IMG/VR virus record: IMGVR_UViG_3300027737_000006
Location: 1-35,743 of that record
Length of the DNA stretch: 35,743 nt
Reading direction: 5' to 3' (one strand)
DNA from: a virus
Positions 16,236 through 24,414 of this stretch are shown in pieces. Under the pieces are notes generated by a model. It saw only the letters and a program-made list of their open reading frames with translations. It did no database searches and was not told where the DNA came from. The position numbers and the translations under genes are program-made. Position 1 is the stretch's first letter. Each line of letters begins with the position of its first letter.

Positions 16236-19200
16236 ATGGCAATTCTTCCACAGTTCAGACCTTCTAACATCAACTTGCTATCTGGCGCTAAGATGCCGTC
16301 TGCCGTATTGATTGCTGATACTGCTCTTCTCTATACACCATTGGATGCTAGCATTGGTTACGCGCCAGACCCAAATGTTGTTGGAATTCAACTAGCGGAA
16401 GGCGTATTACCTCCAACATTAACGCGAGTTGTTAATTACCAAAGACCTGGCGGTCCTGTAAATCCGCAACCACAAGTTGTTAGTGCCGCATTAGAAATTA
16501 ATTCTAATAAGGGCGCGCTCTTAAATGCGAGAATGACAACCGCGCAGCGTGATGCATTAATTCCAACAAACGGGATGCAGATTTATAACATTAGCACCGA
16601 TTCTATCGATATATTTATAGGCGGCAATTGGGTCCAATTTACGCAAGGTGGAGGGGATGTTAGCTTTCAGAATCCTCCCCCGGCCGCTGCTGGCAACATT
16701 ACCGTTTTTCCAGTCCTAGGAAATGGTCTTATAATCGCAGATGGTTTGGTAAATATTGTTGATGTTGGCGGCGCTTTGACAGCTAACGTTAATCCAGTCG
16801 CAGGTCTTCAATTAAGCAACGTCAGTATTATAGAGTTTGTTACTTCTACAAATACGGCGAATGATTGCGCTCTAGCGATTGAAAGAGCTGATACGGCTGA
16901 TACTGTTTATCTTGCACGAATATATAGAGATGACCTTGGCAGTGGCGAAGGCAGAACCCCTGTCGCAAATATGGTATTTAGCAATAATGCGTTTGGCGTT
17001 TCTCCCACTAGTCCTAGCGCTATTTTAGAAATACAGTCGACAGAAAGCACGTTCTTAAATGCCAGAATGACCACTGCGCAAATGAATGCTATAGCTGCGC
17101 CTGCTGACGGAATGCAAGTTTATGTCACAGATGTTACTCCTGGGCTATATGCAAGAATTTCTGGAGCGTGGGTTCAATTAGGTAGTAGTGGGCCAGTAAC
17201 TGGAATAACTGGTATCGATAAACCATTAATTCAAACCATATTTGTTGGTATTGGTTCCGGAAACAATTCGAGCACCGTCAATGGTAATGTAGGTCTAGGA
17301 AATTTAGCGTTATCTAATTTAACGACTGGTGGAAATAACGTTGCTCTTGGTGCAAACGCATTAAGGACAGTGACTACAGGCGGAAATAATATTGCGATAG
17401 GAAATGCAGCTCTTTTAAATAACACTGCAAATCAAAATGTTGCTATCGGTAATGTAGCACTTTTAAGTAATACGACTGGTAGCAATAATACTGGAGTTGG
17501 ATTCCAAGTTATGGCTTCAATTACAACAGGTCATGATAATAGCGCCTTCGGTTCAGGGGCTTTACAAAGCTTAAGTACTGGAAGTAATGCTTGTGCATTT
17601 GGTTCACTTGCATTAAATGTAACTCTTCAATCTAATAGTTGCGCATTCGGCACTGAAGCAATGAGATATAACTTAGTGGCGGCTAATAGTTGTGCGTTTG
17701 GATATCAAGCTTTGTTATCTCAAAATGTCCTTACTGGTGGTCATCAGTGTTCTGCATTTGGATTCCAAGCTCTCTTATTAAACGCCGGAGCCATTGATAA
17801 CAGTGCGTTTGGATATCAAGCTCTTTCACAAACAACTTCTGGTAGTCAAAATTGTGTATTCGGTTCTAGGGCTGGAAATAACATAACCACAGGAAGCGGT
17901 AATAACGTTTTTGGCTATGCGGCAACAGGCGGAAATCCAACAAGCGCAACAGGAAGTAGGAATCAAGCATTTGGAGCTAACGCTCTCGGTAATTTAACAG
18001 CCGGTAACGATAATATTGCATTTGGCGATTCTTCGCTTGTTACCATATCAACAAATAATAGAATAATATCCATCGGTACTAACGCGATGCAAAACGCCAC
18101 AGGTAGTGACGATACAATTGCGATTGGTTATCAAGCATTGCAAAATCAAACATCTGGATTTAATAATCTTGCAATTGGTAGTAATGCGCTTCAAAACAAT
18201 ACAACAGGTATATTTAACGTTGCTATTGGCGTAGGAACATTAGGTGCTAACGTTTCTGGTCAATCCAATATAGCTATCGGTCAGAACGTATTAACAAATA
18301 ACACTGCGGGCCATAACGTTGGTATTGGCGCGAGTGCTTTGGAAAACAACACGACAGGAGCTGCTAACGTTGCTATCGGATTTTCAGCATTGGCGGGCAC
18401 AATATCCGGAAATTCCAATATCGCCATTGGCGATACGGTTTTAGCGCTTAATACGACCGGAGGTCAAAATATTGGTATCGGTGTGGATTCATTAGCTAGT
18501 ACCACAGGTTCCGATAATATTGGTATCGGATTTGCAGCGCTCAATGTTAATACTGCTGGAAATCAAAATATTGGTTTAGGTAGTTTTGCATTATTCTTCT
18601 TGGCTGCTGGCGATAACAACGTTTCATTGGGCTATCGCTCAATGAATAACCTCGCTAACGGTAGTAATAATCTAGGGCTCGGAAATCTGTCATTAGAAAA
18701 TGTGACTTCTGGTTCTGACAATATAGGAATCGGTTTTGAATCATTACAAGCATTAACCAGCGGTAATCATAACGTTTCATTAGGCGATGGCGCTTTAGCA
18801 GCTCTAACGAGCGGTGATAATAACGTCGCTCTTGGTTATCAAGCATTAGCAACCATTGGCACAGGTGATAATAACTTCGCTCTTGGTTATCAAGCTTTAT
18901 TGTCTTTAACTTCTGGAAATACTGGAAATGGCGCGCTAGGGTATCAAGCGTTAATGTCTTTAGCGACTGGGTTCAATAATGCTGCTATTGGTAATGCTTT
19001 AGTCTTAATTACTGGCGGAAGTAGAAACTTAGCGATTGGACAGGGCGCTATTAGTGGTTCGACTGGAACGCTGAATGACAACTTAGCAATTGGTGTTAAT
19101 GCGTTAAACGTCAGCTCGGCTGATAGGAACTTAGCGATTGGTCCAAGAGCGATGGATATCTGGGGAACTGGGGGTGATAACGTTTGTATCGGAGCTAGTG

Positions 19201-19793
19201 TTGCTATCAATACAACCAGCGGAAATAAGAGTATTATCATCGGGTCCCAATCGGCACCGTCATTACCGACATCGGTTGGTAACGTAATTATTGGTGAAGG
19301 TGCTGCCTCCACTCCAACGACAACGCTAGATAATTGTACTCTGATAGGAAATGGCGCTGACTGCAGTGATAACTTATCATTGGCAACAGCTATTGGCGCT
19401 GGGGCAATTGTAACGGCAAGCAATTCAATTGTCTTGGGAACTACTGAAAACGTTGGTATTGGAACAAGTTCTCCCGCCGCTTCGTTACATGTCGTTGGCG
19501 GCCAAATAATTAATCAAACCACTGTCACAACGACATATTCAGTCTTAAATACTGATTACGTTGTGCTATGTGATTCCACGGGAGCAGCATTCTCGGTGAC
19601 GTTACCCGCTGCTGCAACTGCAACAGCAGGCCAAGTATTCACCGTTAAAGATAAGGGTGGCGCAGGTAGTACTAATAACATTACGATTGCGACTTCTGGC
19701 GGAAATATAGATGCATTTGCAACGGCGGTTATAAACACTAATTACGGCTCGCTAAGTTTCATTAGTGACGGCACTAATTACTTTATTATTTAA
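16236..19793 (+). CDS. Giant fibre with YadA-head-like repeats
   Basis: This encodes 1185 residues. Order: N-terminal attachment segment shared with the fibre at 10217; two ALEIxSxxGxxxxARMTTAQ modules (near residues 85-135 and 265-320); about 40 repeats of 16-18 residues of the type NNxAIGxxALxxxTTG (near 350-1065); NVGIGTSSPAASLHV, a motif that often precedes fibre tips; and a C-terminal beta domain of about 95 residues ending DGTNYFII. The repeats match the left-handed beta-roll of trimeric adhesin heads, so the protein is probably a long trimeric fibre that contacts the host. The C-terminal domain recurs in two following genes. No chaperone endosialidase domain was seen at the end. Confidence 0.8.
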   Translation: MAILPQFRPSNINLLSGAKMPSAVLIADTALLYTPLDASIGYAPDPNVVGIQLAEGVLPPTLTRVVNYQRPGGPVNPQPQVVSAALEINSNKGALLNARMTTAQRDALIPTNGMQIYNISTDSIDIFIGGNWVQFTQGGGDVSFQNPPPAAAGNITVFPVLGNGLIIADGLVNIVDVGGALTANVNPVAGLQLSNVSIIEFVTSTNTANDCALAIERADTADTVYLARIYRDDLGSGEGRTPVANMVFSNNAFGVSPTSPSAILEIQSTESTFLNARMTTAQMNAIAAPADGMQVYVTDVTPGLYARISGAWVQLGSSGPVTGITGIDKPLIQTIFVGIGSGNNSSTVNGNVGLGNLALSNLTTGGNNVALGANALRTVTTGGNNIAIGNAALLNNTANQNVAIGNVALLSNTTGSNNTGVGFQVMASITTGHDNSAFGSGALQSLSTGSNACAFGSLALNVTLQSNSCAFGTEAMRYNLVAANSCAFGYQALLSQNVLTGGHQCSAFGFQALLLNAGAIDNSAFGYQALSQTTSGSQNCVFGSRAGNNITTGSGNNVFGYAATGGNPTSATGSRNQAFGANALGNLTAGNDNIAFGDSSLVTISTNNRIISIGTNAMQNATGSDDTIAIGYQALQNQTSGFNNLAIGSNALQNNTTGIFNVAIGVGTLGANVSGQSNIAIGQNVLTNNTAGHNVGIGASALENNTTGAANVAIGFSALAGTISGNSNIAIGDTVLALNTTGGQNIGIGVDSLASTTGSDNIGIGFAALNVNTAGNQNIGLGSFALFFLAAGDNNVSLGYRSMNNLANGSNNLGLGNLSLENVTSGSDNIGIGFESLQALTSGNHNVSLGDGALAALTSGDNNVALGYQALATIGTGDNNFALGYQALLSLTSGNTGNGALGYQALMSLATGFNNAAIGNALVLITGGSRNLAIGQGAISGSTGTLNDNLAIGVNALNVSSADRNLAIGPRAMDIWGTGGDNVCIGASVAINTTSGNKSIIIGSQSAPSLPTSVGNVIIGEGAASTPTTTLDNCTLIGNGADCSDNLSLATAIGAGAIVTASNSIVLGTTENVGIGTSSPAASLHVVGGQIINQTTVTTTYSVLNTDYVVLCDSTGAAFSVTLPAAATATAGQVFTVKDKGGAGSTNNITIATSGGNIDAFATAVINTNYGSLSFISDGTNYFII
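17280..19436 (+). repeat. About 40 tandem coding repeats (about 51 bp each)
   Basis: Each unit encodes N-x-(A/G)-(I/L/F)-G-x-x-A-L followed by a (T/S)xG turn. DNA identity between units is low, so they are old and diverged protein repeats, not a recent expansion. Closest are units encoding NNVALGYQALATIGTGD and NNFALGYQALLSLTSG near 18820-18920. Confidence 0.8.
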
Positions 19794-19803
19794 GGGGATT
19801 TGA

Positions 19804-20139
19804 ATGTCATACTCAGGAATAGGATTGCCTTTAACAATTCCGAATAGTCATATTCATCCGCCCAATAACTATACAGTGCTGGTGACGGACGTCATTGTCG
19901 GGTTAATTACGGTGACAAATTGGATTATCACGCTGCCAGATAGCGTTAGTGGTCCACTGCCAGGTGTTGCTCAAACTTTCGTCATTAAGGATTACACGGG
20001 ATATTGTTCGCCAACTAATAATATAACTATTAGTACTCTAAATGGCGCATTAATAGATGGATTAACGAGCTATGTGATTGATAACGCATGGAGTTCGGTT
20101 TCATTATTCTTTGATGGAACCAACTATTTTAGTTACTAG
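19804..20139 (+). CDS. Fibre-tip-like small protein
   Basis: This encodes 111 residues, with AAGGGGA upstream. The whole protein matches the C-terminal domain of the preceding giant fibre: YTVLVTD, ITLPDS, FVIKDYTG, NNITIS, ALIDG, then FDGTNYFSY. It is thus a stand-alone copy of a tip domain. It may trimerise, cap the fibre or be an alternative receptor-binding element. It could also be a duplication remnant, but the reading frame and ribosome site are intact. Confidence 0.7.
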   Translation: MSYSGIGLPLTIPNSHIHPPNNYTVLVTDVIVGLITVTNWIITLPDSVSGPLPGVAQTFVIKDYTGYCSPTNNITISTLNGALIDGLTSYVIDNAWSSVSLFFDGTNYFSY

Positions 20140-20147
20140 GAGACAAC

Positions 20148-20567
20148 ATGAGCAATATAGTTCCTTCAACATATACCATGACAGCGCTGAACGTTGATTT
20201 AACACAGCCTGTAAGTACCAATTTTTTACTGGGAACAACCAGATTTAATGAAACATTTATTGCGATAGGCTGCACAATTGAAATAACGAGTCTTGGCAGT
20301 ACTGGAACACTTCCAAGCATTAGCCTTGGAACAGTAGCAGGTAGTTATACTGATGTGGCTGCAGCTCAACCATTGACAGGCCCTGTCGGACCTATTACGC
20401 CGGGCGCTCCCCCTTATCAGGTTACCGGAATTAACACCAATGGTTCGCCAAATTTTGTATCTATCCAAGCTCAAACAGCTATTTATTTGCAGATATCATT
20501 GTTATCAACGGTAACGCCTTGCACGGCTAATATCACTTTATTGGGCATTTCATATAACACGGTTTAA
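20148..20567 (+). CDS. Small beta-rich structural protein, unknown
   Basis: This encodes 139 residues, with AGGAGACAAC before the ATG. It is Thr/Ser/Ile/Gly-rich with alternating strands, and has a proline-rich loop in the middle (TGPVGPITPGAPPYQV). It lies between two fibre-tip-like genes but lacks their KDYTG and DGT motifs. It is probably an accessory fibre or tail component. No family was recognised. Confidence 0.6.
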   Translation: MSNIVPSTYTMTALNVDLTQPVSTNFLLGTTRFNETFIAIGCTIEITSLGSTGTLPSISLGTVAGSYTDVAAAQPLTGPVGPITPGAPPYQVTGINTNGSPNFVSIQAQTAIYLQISLLSTVTPCTANITLLGISYNTV

Positions 20568-20578
20568 GGGGAAATATT

Positions 20579-21007
20579 ATGTCTTATGAATTAACAGGTG
20601 CTGGTGGAATTGCAAAAACAGGAAATTTCGCTGTTGATTTCATCTTTACCGCTGGTACGACGCTCACTTTCCCAACCAGCGGAACTTTAGCGACAACTGA
20701 TTCATCTTCTAACTTGAAGGTAACGCTGGTTCCGTCTCCTTCTTACAACGTTCAATTAAATGATTGCATCGTTGGATGTGAAGTAAGTTCTACGCCAGCA
20801 ACACCATTTGACGTGGTATTGCCGTCGGCAGCGCCGAGTGGTCAGGTAATGTATATCAAAGACTACACAGGTCAATCTGCCGTTAATCAAATAAACGTTA
20901 CAGCGGGCTCTTCCAAGATTGATGGAAATCCTTCTGGTGCAATTATCTTTACTGCTTATGCGTGCCAGGGATATTTCAGTGATGGAACAGATTGGTTTAC
21001 TTTATAG
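20579..21007 (+). CDS. Fibre-tip-like small protein
   Basis: This encodes 142 residues, with AAGGGGAAAT upstream. The first 50 residues are Thr/Ser-rich, with FPTSGTLATT, a phrase common in fibre shafts. The remainder repeats the tip domain of the 1185-residue fibre: VVLPSAAPSGQ, YIKDYTGQ, QINVTAG, KIDG, then FSDGTDWFTL. It is therefore the third copy of this domain in the cluster. The presence of a short shaft-like part suggests it may work as a minimal fibre. Confidence 0.7.
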   Translation: MSYELTGAGGIAKTGNFAVDFIFTAGTTLTFPTSGTLATTDSSSNLKVTLVPSPSYNVQLNDCIVGCEVSSTPATPFDVVLPSAAPSGQVMYIKDYTGQSAVNQINVTAGSSKIDGNPSGAIIFTAYACQGYFSDGTDWFTL

Positions 21008-21016
21008 AGAATTTAA

Positions 21017-21655
21017 ATGTTTACAACATACGCCTCATTAATCACGCAAACGCAAGCAACCTTAGATAGAAATGACGCTTCTACTGTTGCGCAAATTCCT
21101 TACTTTATCTATCAAGCTGAAGTAAAGATGTGCGAGATGATAAAGACGTTAGGTGTTGAAGATTATGTAGTTGGCGCATTTACGCCAAACGTAGATGTTT
21201 ATCCGTATCCTGCTCGCCTTCGGCGCGTCATCAACATTAACTACGGCACACCACCCGGAATTAATAATAACACCAGAAACCAATTACAAGAGCGTAGTTA
21301 TGAATATTGCCGTATGTATAGTCCAGATTCTAATACTCCCGGATTACCTCAATTCTATGCCGATTATGGATATTACAATTTCCTGGTTGTCCCAACGCCA
21401 ACTATTGCTTATCCATTTGAAATTGCTTATATGGGGCTTCCAGAGCCTTTAACCGCTATGAATCAAACAAACTGGTTTACCAATTATGCGTCGAACGCGT
21501 TGTTTTATGCGACGATTATTGAGGGGCTTAATTATTTGAAAGATTATGAACAAATCCCCGCATGGGAAGAAAAGTTTAAAGAAGCTTCAGCTATTTTACA
21601 AAATACCGATGAGATGCGTAAGAAAGACCGAGGTGTTAATAGGGACGCAGACTAA
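21017..21655 (+). CDS. Second head-tail adaptor-like protein
   Basis: This encodes 212 residues. It starts MFTTYASLITQTQATLDRND and continues with IPYFIYQAEVKM, the usual opening of a podovirus adaptor or tubular protein family (T..Y..L......WL.R.D....I..FI..AE). The middle holds YPARLRRVININY and FYADYGYYNFLVVPTP, and the end is a charged helix. In such phages this product joins the portal-adaptor ring to the nozzle, which is the next gene. The stop overlaps it as TAATG. Only a weak ribosome site (AGAGAAT) precedes ATG 21017. Confidence 0.75.
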   Translation: MFTTYASLITQTQATLDRNDASTVAQIPYFIYQAEVKMCEMIKTLGVEDYVVGAFTPNVDVYPYPARLRRVININYGTPPGINNNTRNQLQERSYEYCRMYSPDSNTPGLPQFYADYGYYNFLVVPTPTIAYPFEIAYMGLPEPLTAMNQTNWFTNYASNALFYATIIEGLNYLKDYEQIPAWEEKFKEASAILQNTDEMRKKDRGVNRDAD

Positions 21656-23259
21656 TGGCCGATTTAATAGCAATGAAAGGCTATGCCATCAAGATGGCTC
21701 CCGGAATTCTTCGGGACGGTACTCGATTTGCTAAACCTAACTGGATTGATGGTCAATGGTGTCGTTTTTATCGAGGTCTTCCTCAGAAAATGGGAGGCTA
21801 TAAGCAAATCCCAGACCCATTCGATACAACTTTTCCTAATCAAATTCCACGCGGTTTATTCGTGCTTCCGCAATCACCTAATTTCGATGTGTATGTAGGA
21901 GACCAGGATAGTGTAGGGTTTATCCCAATTGACTTCTTTGGTAATCCCGTTGGCGGCTATGTCGACAGAACGCCTGTGGCACCTCCATTTGCGGCTAACC
22001 CGGCTAATCAATGGCAATTTGATATTATGTTCTCAGGCGTGACAGACGCAGGTGGCACTAGCGTTATTATCGCTTTTGCGGCTCCGAATTTACTGTCAAT
22101 TGACAATCCAGACAAGAGACCTATTTATTATGGGCCAGCTTATAATTTTATACCAGCTGAGCAACGTCTTATTGAAACCGGATTTTCAGTAGCGGGCGGC
22201 ATTGTTGTTTTGCATCCTTACCTATTTATGCTAGATGACGCAGGATTAGTTATTATTTCTATGCCATCAAACCCAACCGTGGAGCTAGATTCATTTAGAA
22301 TTGCGCCTTATAAGCTTTTAGCGGGCCGTCCTGTTCGGGGTGGTAATACCTCTCCTGCCGGACTTATTTGGAGTACGGATAGATTAATCCGAGTCACACA
22401 AAAAGGTTTAACCTTTGAAACCCCTGAATGGAATTTCGACACCATTAGTACAGGCATTAGCACTATGTCGAGCACATGTATGGTTGAATATGATAATGAT
22501 TATTATTGGATGGGGATTGATAGGTTCTTTTTTTACAACGGCGTTGTTCTAGAATTGCCCAATGATATGAATCGTAATTACATATTCGACAACCTTAATT
22601 ATAATCAGCGACAAAAGGTGTGGGCGACTAAGGATACTGAATGGGGTGAAGTATGGTGGTTTTATCCGTCTGGTAATAATTTAGAGTGTGATTCCGCTGT
22701 TATCTATAACGTACGAGAAAAAACGTGGTACGACACAAAGCTAAATCGTTCTTGCGGATATTATAGTACCGTTTTTGCCCAACCGATTTGGGCTGATAAT
22801 CAAATAAACGTCGCTAATGTTTATCCGCTTTGGTTGCAAGATGAAGGAAATAATCAGGTCAGTTTTGATGCAGCAGGACATCCTGTGGTAACTGCTATTA
22901 ATTCATTTGTTACTACAGGCCCAATGTCCTGGATTGGCGTAGGTCCAGACCAACAACGTCGTGGCATGGATAGATGGATTTCTTACTATAGATTTGAGCC
23001 TGACTTCGTGCAGATTGGCAACATGACGATGACGATTACGTTTAATGATTATGCCGCGTCGCCAGTTCCAACTTATACGATATCAGGTCCTTATACTTTC
23101 GCACCCACGACAGTCAAAATTGATATCGATAATCCAAGACAAGGTAGACAGTCAACTATTACTTTTACAAGCAATGTTATTGATGGCTACTTCGAAATGG
23201 GTGAGCCAATTCTTATTGTAACAGTCGGCGATGGTCGACAATCAGTTCCGGGGGCTTAA
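21655..23259 (+). CDS. Tail nozzle protein (P22 gp10-like)
   Basis: This encodes 534 residues. The opening has RDGTRFAKPNWIDGQWCRF and YRGLPQKMGGYKQI, corresponding to the RFADG..VRWR.G.PEK.GGW signature of the P22 gp10-like nozzle and DNA-stabilisation family. The body looks like a beta-propeller (DNDYYWMGIDRFFFYNG). Near the end are RRGMDRWISYYRFEPDF and RQGRQSTITF, also typical. The protein would close the tail channel and carry the fibres. Its position after the adaptor is the expected one. The stop overlaps the region of the next ribosome site. Confidence 0.82.
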   Translation: MADLIAMKGYAIKMAPGILRDGTRFAKPNWIDGQWCRFYRGLPQKMGGYKQIPDPFDTTFPNQIPRGLFVLPQSPNFDVYVGDQDSVGFIPIDFFGNPVGGYVDRTPVAPPFAANPANQWQFDIMFSGVTDAGGTSVIIAFAAPNLLSIDNPDKRPIYYGPAYNFIPAEQRLIETGFSVAGGIVVLHPYLFMLDDAGLVIISMPSNPTVELDSFRIAPYKLLAGRPVRGGNTSPAGLIWSTDRLIRVTQKGLTFETPEWNFDTISTGISTMSSTCMVEYDNDYYWMGIDRFFFYNGVVLELPNDMNRNYIFDNLNYNQRQKVWATKDTEWGEVWWFYPSGNNLECDSAVIYNVREKTWYDTKLNRSCGYYSTVFAQPIWADNQINVANVYPLWLQDEGNNQVSFDAAGHPVVTAINSFVTTGPMSWIGVGPDQQRRGMDRWISYYRFEPDFVQIGNMTMTITFNDYAASPVPTYTISGPYTFAPTTVKIDIDNPRQGRQSTITFTSNVIDGYFEMGEPILIVTVGDGRQSVPGA

Positions 23260-23260
23260 T

Positions 23261-23488
23261 ATGGTCATTCCAATCGCAATAGATATGAAAACTTGGTGGA
23301 GTTCATTGGCTATTGACTTCCCAAATGATAATATTCCTGTATTGAATGACAAAAGAGATTGGAAAGTTACTGGTAACTTTTTAGTGCAGGAAAATAGCTT
23401 TGCAATCCAAGGTGCCCCGTCCACTTTTGCTTTCAATGACTTCGAGCCTTGGGCTATGGAAGTTTTTTTAACGATGAATAATTTCTAA
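23261..23488 (+). CDS. Small tail-region protein, unknown
   Basis: This encodes 75 residues from ATG 23261, chosen because GGGGG (23250-23254) lies 6 bases upstream. An in-frame ATG at 23231 would overlap the nozzle gene. The sequence is rich in aromatic residues (TWWSSLAIDFPND, KRDWKVTGN) and its order IDFP, W, F, W-A-M-E resembles a short conserved protein seen after nozzle genes in related phages. A tail-plug or needle-like role is possible, not shown. Confidence 0.65.
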   Translation: MVIPIAIDMKTWWSSLAIDFPNDNIPVLNDKRDWKVTGNFLVQENSFAIQGAPSTFAFNDFEPWAMEVFLTMNNF

Positions 23489-23499
23489 GGGGAAATTCT

Positions 23500-24387
23500 A
23501 TGCTATCAGCACTCTCTCAGCTCGCTCCACTGGCAATCGACTTATTACCACAACGCGGTTATTCGCATGGTGGTCATCATCCTCATCATCCGATGCATAA
23601 TGGGGGCCATTATATGCATGGCGGCTATTCGCACGGTGGGTACGCTGAAGGCGGCCATATTCCGGGACATTATATGGATGGCGGCTATGAAGATGGCGGA
23701 ATGGGCGCAGTCCCTCAAGAAGGCTCCCCAAATGGCGGAACAACTGAATACGTACAACATGAGCCTAATATGAACGCTCCAATGGCGCCTTATGCCCATG
23801 GTGGATACGCTCATGGTGGTCATTATATGTACGGCGGTCATCACCCAATGCATGGTGGTGGTCATTATATGGATGGAGGTTATACCGAAGGTGGCCCTAT
23901 TCATCACAGTACCTACGCGGGCGGTGGTCATGCTAGAAGCCATCACCAAGCGCATCATTTGCATCACTATGGATTTGGCGGCGCGTTGAAGAGCGCTTAT
24001 AACGCTGCTAAGCCTGGGTTATCCCAAATGGTTAACAAAGGAGTAAATTATGCGGCTAAACAAGCTGGTAATGCGGCTCAAGGATATGCAACTAAGCATC
24101 TTGGAGCAGAAACAGGTCAAATGGTTGGAAATGCTGCACGACAAGGCGTTCAAGGCGCAGGACAACACATGCAAAACCGCGCTGGATTGTCTCGTCCCGC
24201 AGGTGCACCTCCAGCTCCTCCTGCACAAATTAATGTGCCACAACAACAGCAACCACAGCAGCAAGCAGCTCCTCAACAACAAGAGGAATATAACGCCATG
24301 AATGAATTGCCATTCGCGAACGAAAGACGTGGCGGCTATATGCATCACAGAGCAGGCGGTGGAGCACTTTACCCTTATCAACGATAA
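23500..24387 (+). CDS. His/Gly/Tyr-rich repeat protein with amphipathic segment
   Basis: This encodes 295 residues, with AAGGGGAAAT upstream. Residues 21-143 are made of HGGY, GGHYM and DGGY units with many His and no long hydrophobic stretch. Residues 158-225 are Ala/Gly/Asn/Gln helices starting GFGGALKSAYNAAKPGL, close to the GGxLK...AAKP units of the protein at 3767. Residues 231-262 are Pro/Gln-rich, and the end returns to RGGYMHHRAGGG. The His-rich part could bind metal or sense pH. It opens the ejection-protein cluster, so it is probably packaged; this is inference. Antisense open frames here come from codon bias. Confidence 0.7.
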   Translation: MLSALSQLAPLAIDLLPQRGYSHGGHHPHHPMHNGGHYMHGGYSHGGYAEGGHIPGHYMDGGYEDGGMGAVPQEGSPNGGTTEYVQHEPNMNAPMAPYAHGGYAHGGHYMYGGHHPMHGGGHYMDGGYTEGGPIHHSTYAGGGHARSHHQAHHLHHYGFGGALKSAYNAAKPGLSQMVNKGVNYAAKQAGNAAQGYATKHLGAETGQMVGNAARQGVQGAGQHMQNRAGLSRPAGAPPAPPAQINVPQQQQPQQQAAPQQQEEYNAMNELPFANERRGGYMHHRAGGGALYPYQR

Positions 24388-24391
24388 GGGT
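24371..24391 (+). promoter_or_regulatory. 9-bp hairpin at gene end beside the parS-like site
   Basis: ACCCTTATC (24371-24379) pairs perfectly with GATAAGGGT (24383-24391) around a 3-base loop. It overlaps the stop codon at 24385-24387. No T-run follows, so it is not a standard terminator. It may protect or process mRNA, or together with the adjoining palindrome form two stacked hairpins ahead of the next ribosome site. Confidence 0.6.
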
Positions 24392-24403
24392 TCCACGTGG
24401 AAC
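24390..24403. other. parS-like palindrome (ParB/Noc-type site)
   Basis: GTTCCACGTGGAAC is a perfect 14-bp palindrome lying in the 27-base gap between two genes. With flanks it reads G then core then A, 15 of 16 bases identical to the parS form known from Pseudomonas (TGTTCCACGTGGAACA) and closely related to the Bacillus site. ParB loads at such sites and spreads along DNA. No parA or parB gene is in the window. As RNA it could also form a 5-bp hairpin with loop ACGT, so an RNA role is the main alternative. Confidence 0.6.
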
Positions 24404-24414
24404 AGGGGTAACTA

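Noticed and set aside
18944-19423. 159-residue open frame on the minus strand within the giant fibre
   Set aside because: It lies opposite the coding repeats; its Pro/Leu/Ile-rich composition is the expected reverse reading of Gly/Asn/Ala codons, and it lacks a ribosome site.
17280-19436. CRISPR array or satellite DNA
   Set aside because: The approximately 51-bp period is coding; nucleotide identity between units is low and there are no constant repeats with unique spacers.
16236-19793. Bacterial trimeric autotransporter gene of host origin
   Set aside because: There is no signal peptide and no C-terminal membrane barrel, and the ends share domains with neighbouring phage fibre genes.
23545-23967. 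140-residue minus-strand frame over the His/Gly-rich gene
   Set aside because: It is Met/Ile/Thr-rich, which is the antisense of CAT and GGT repeats; no start signals.
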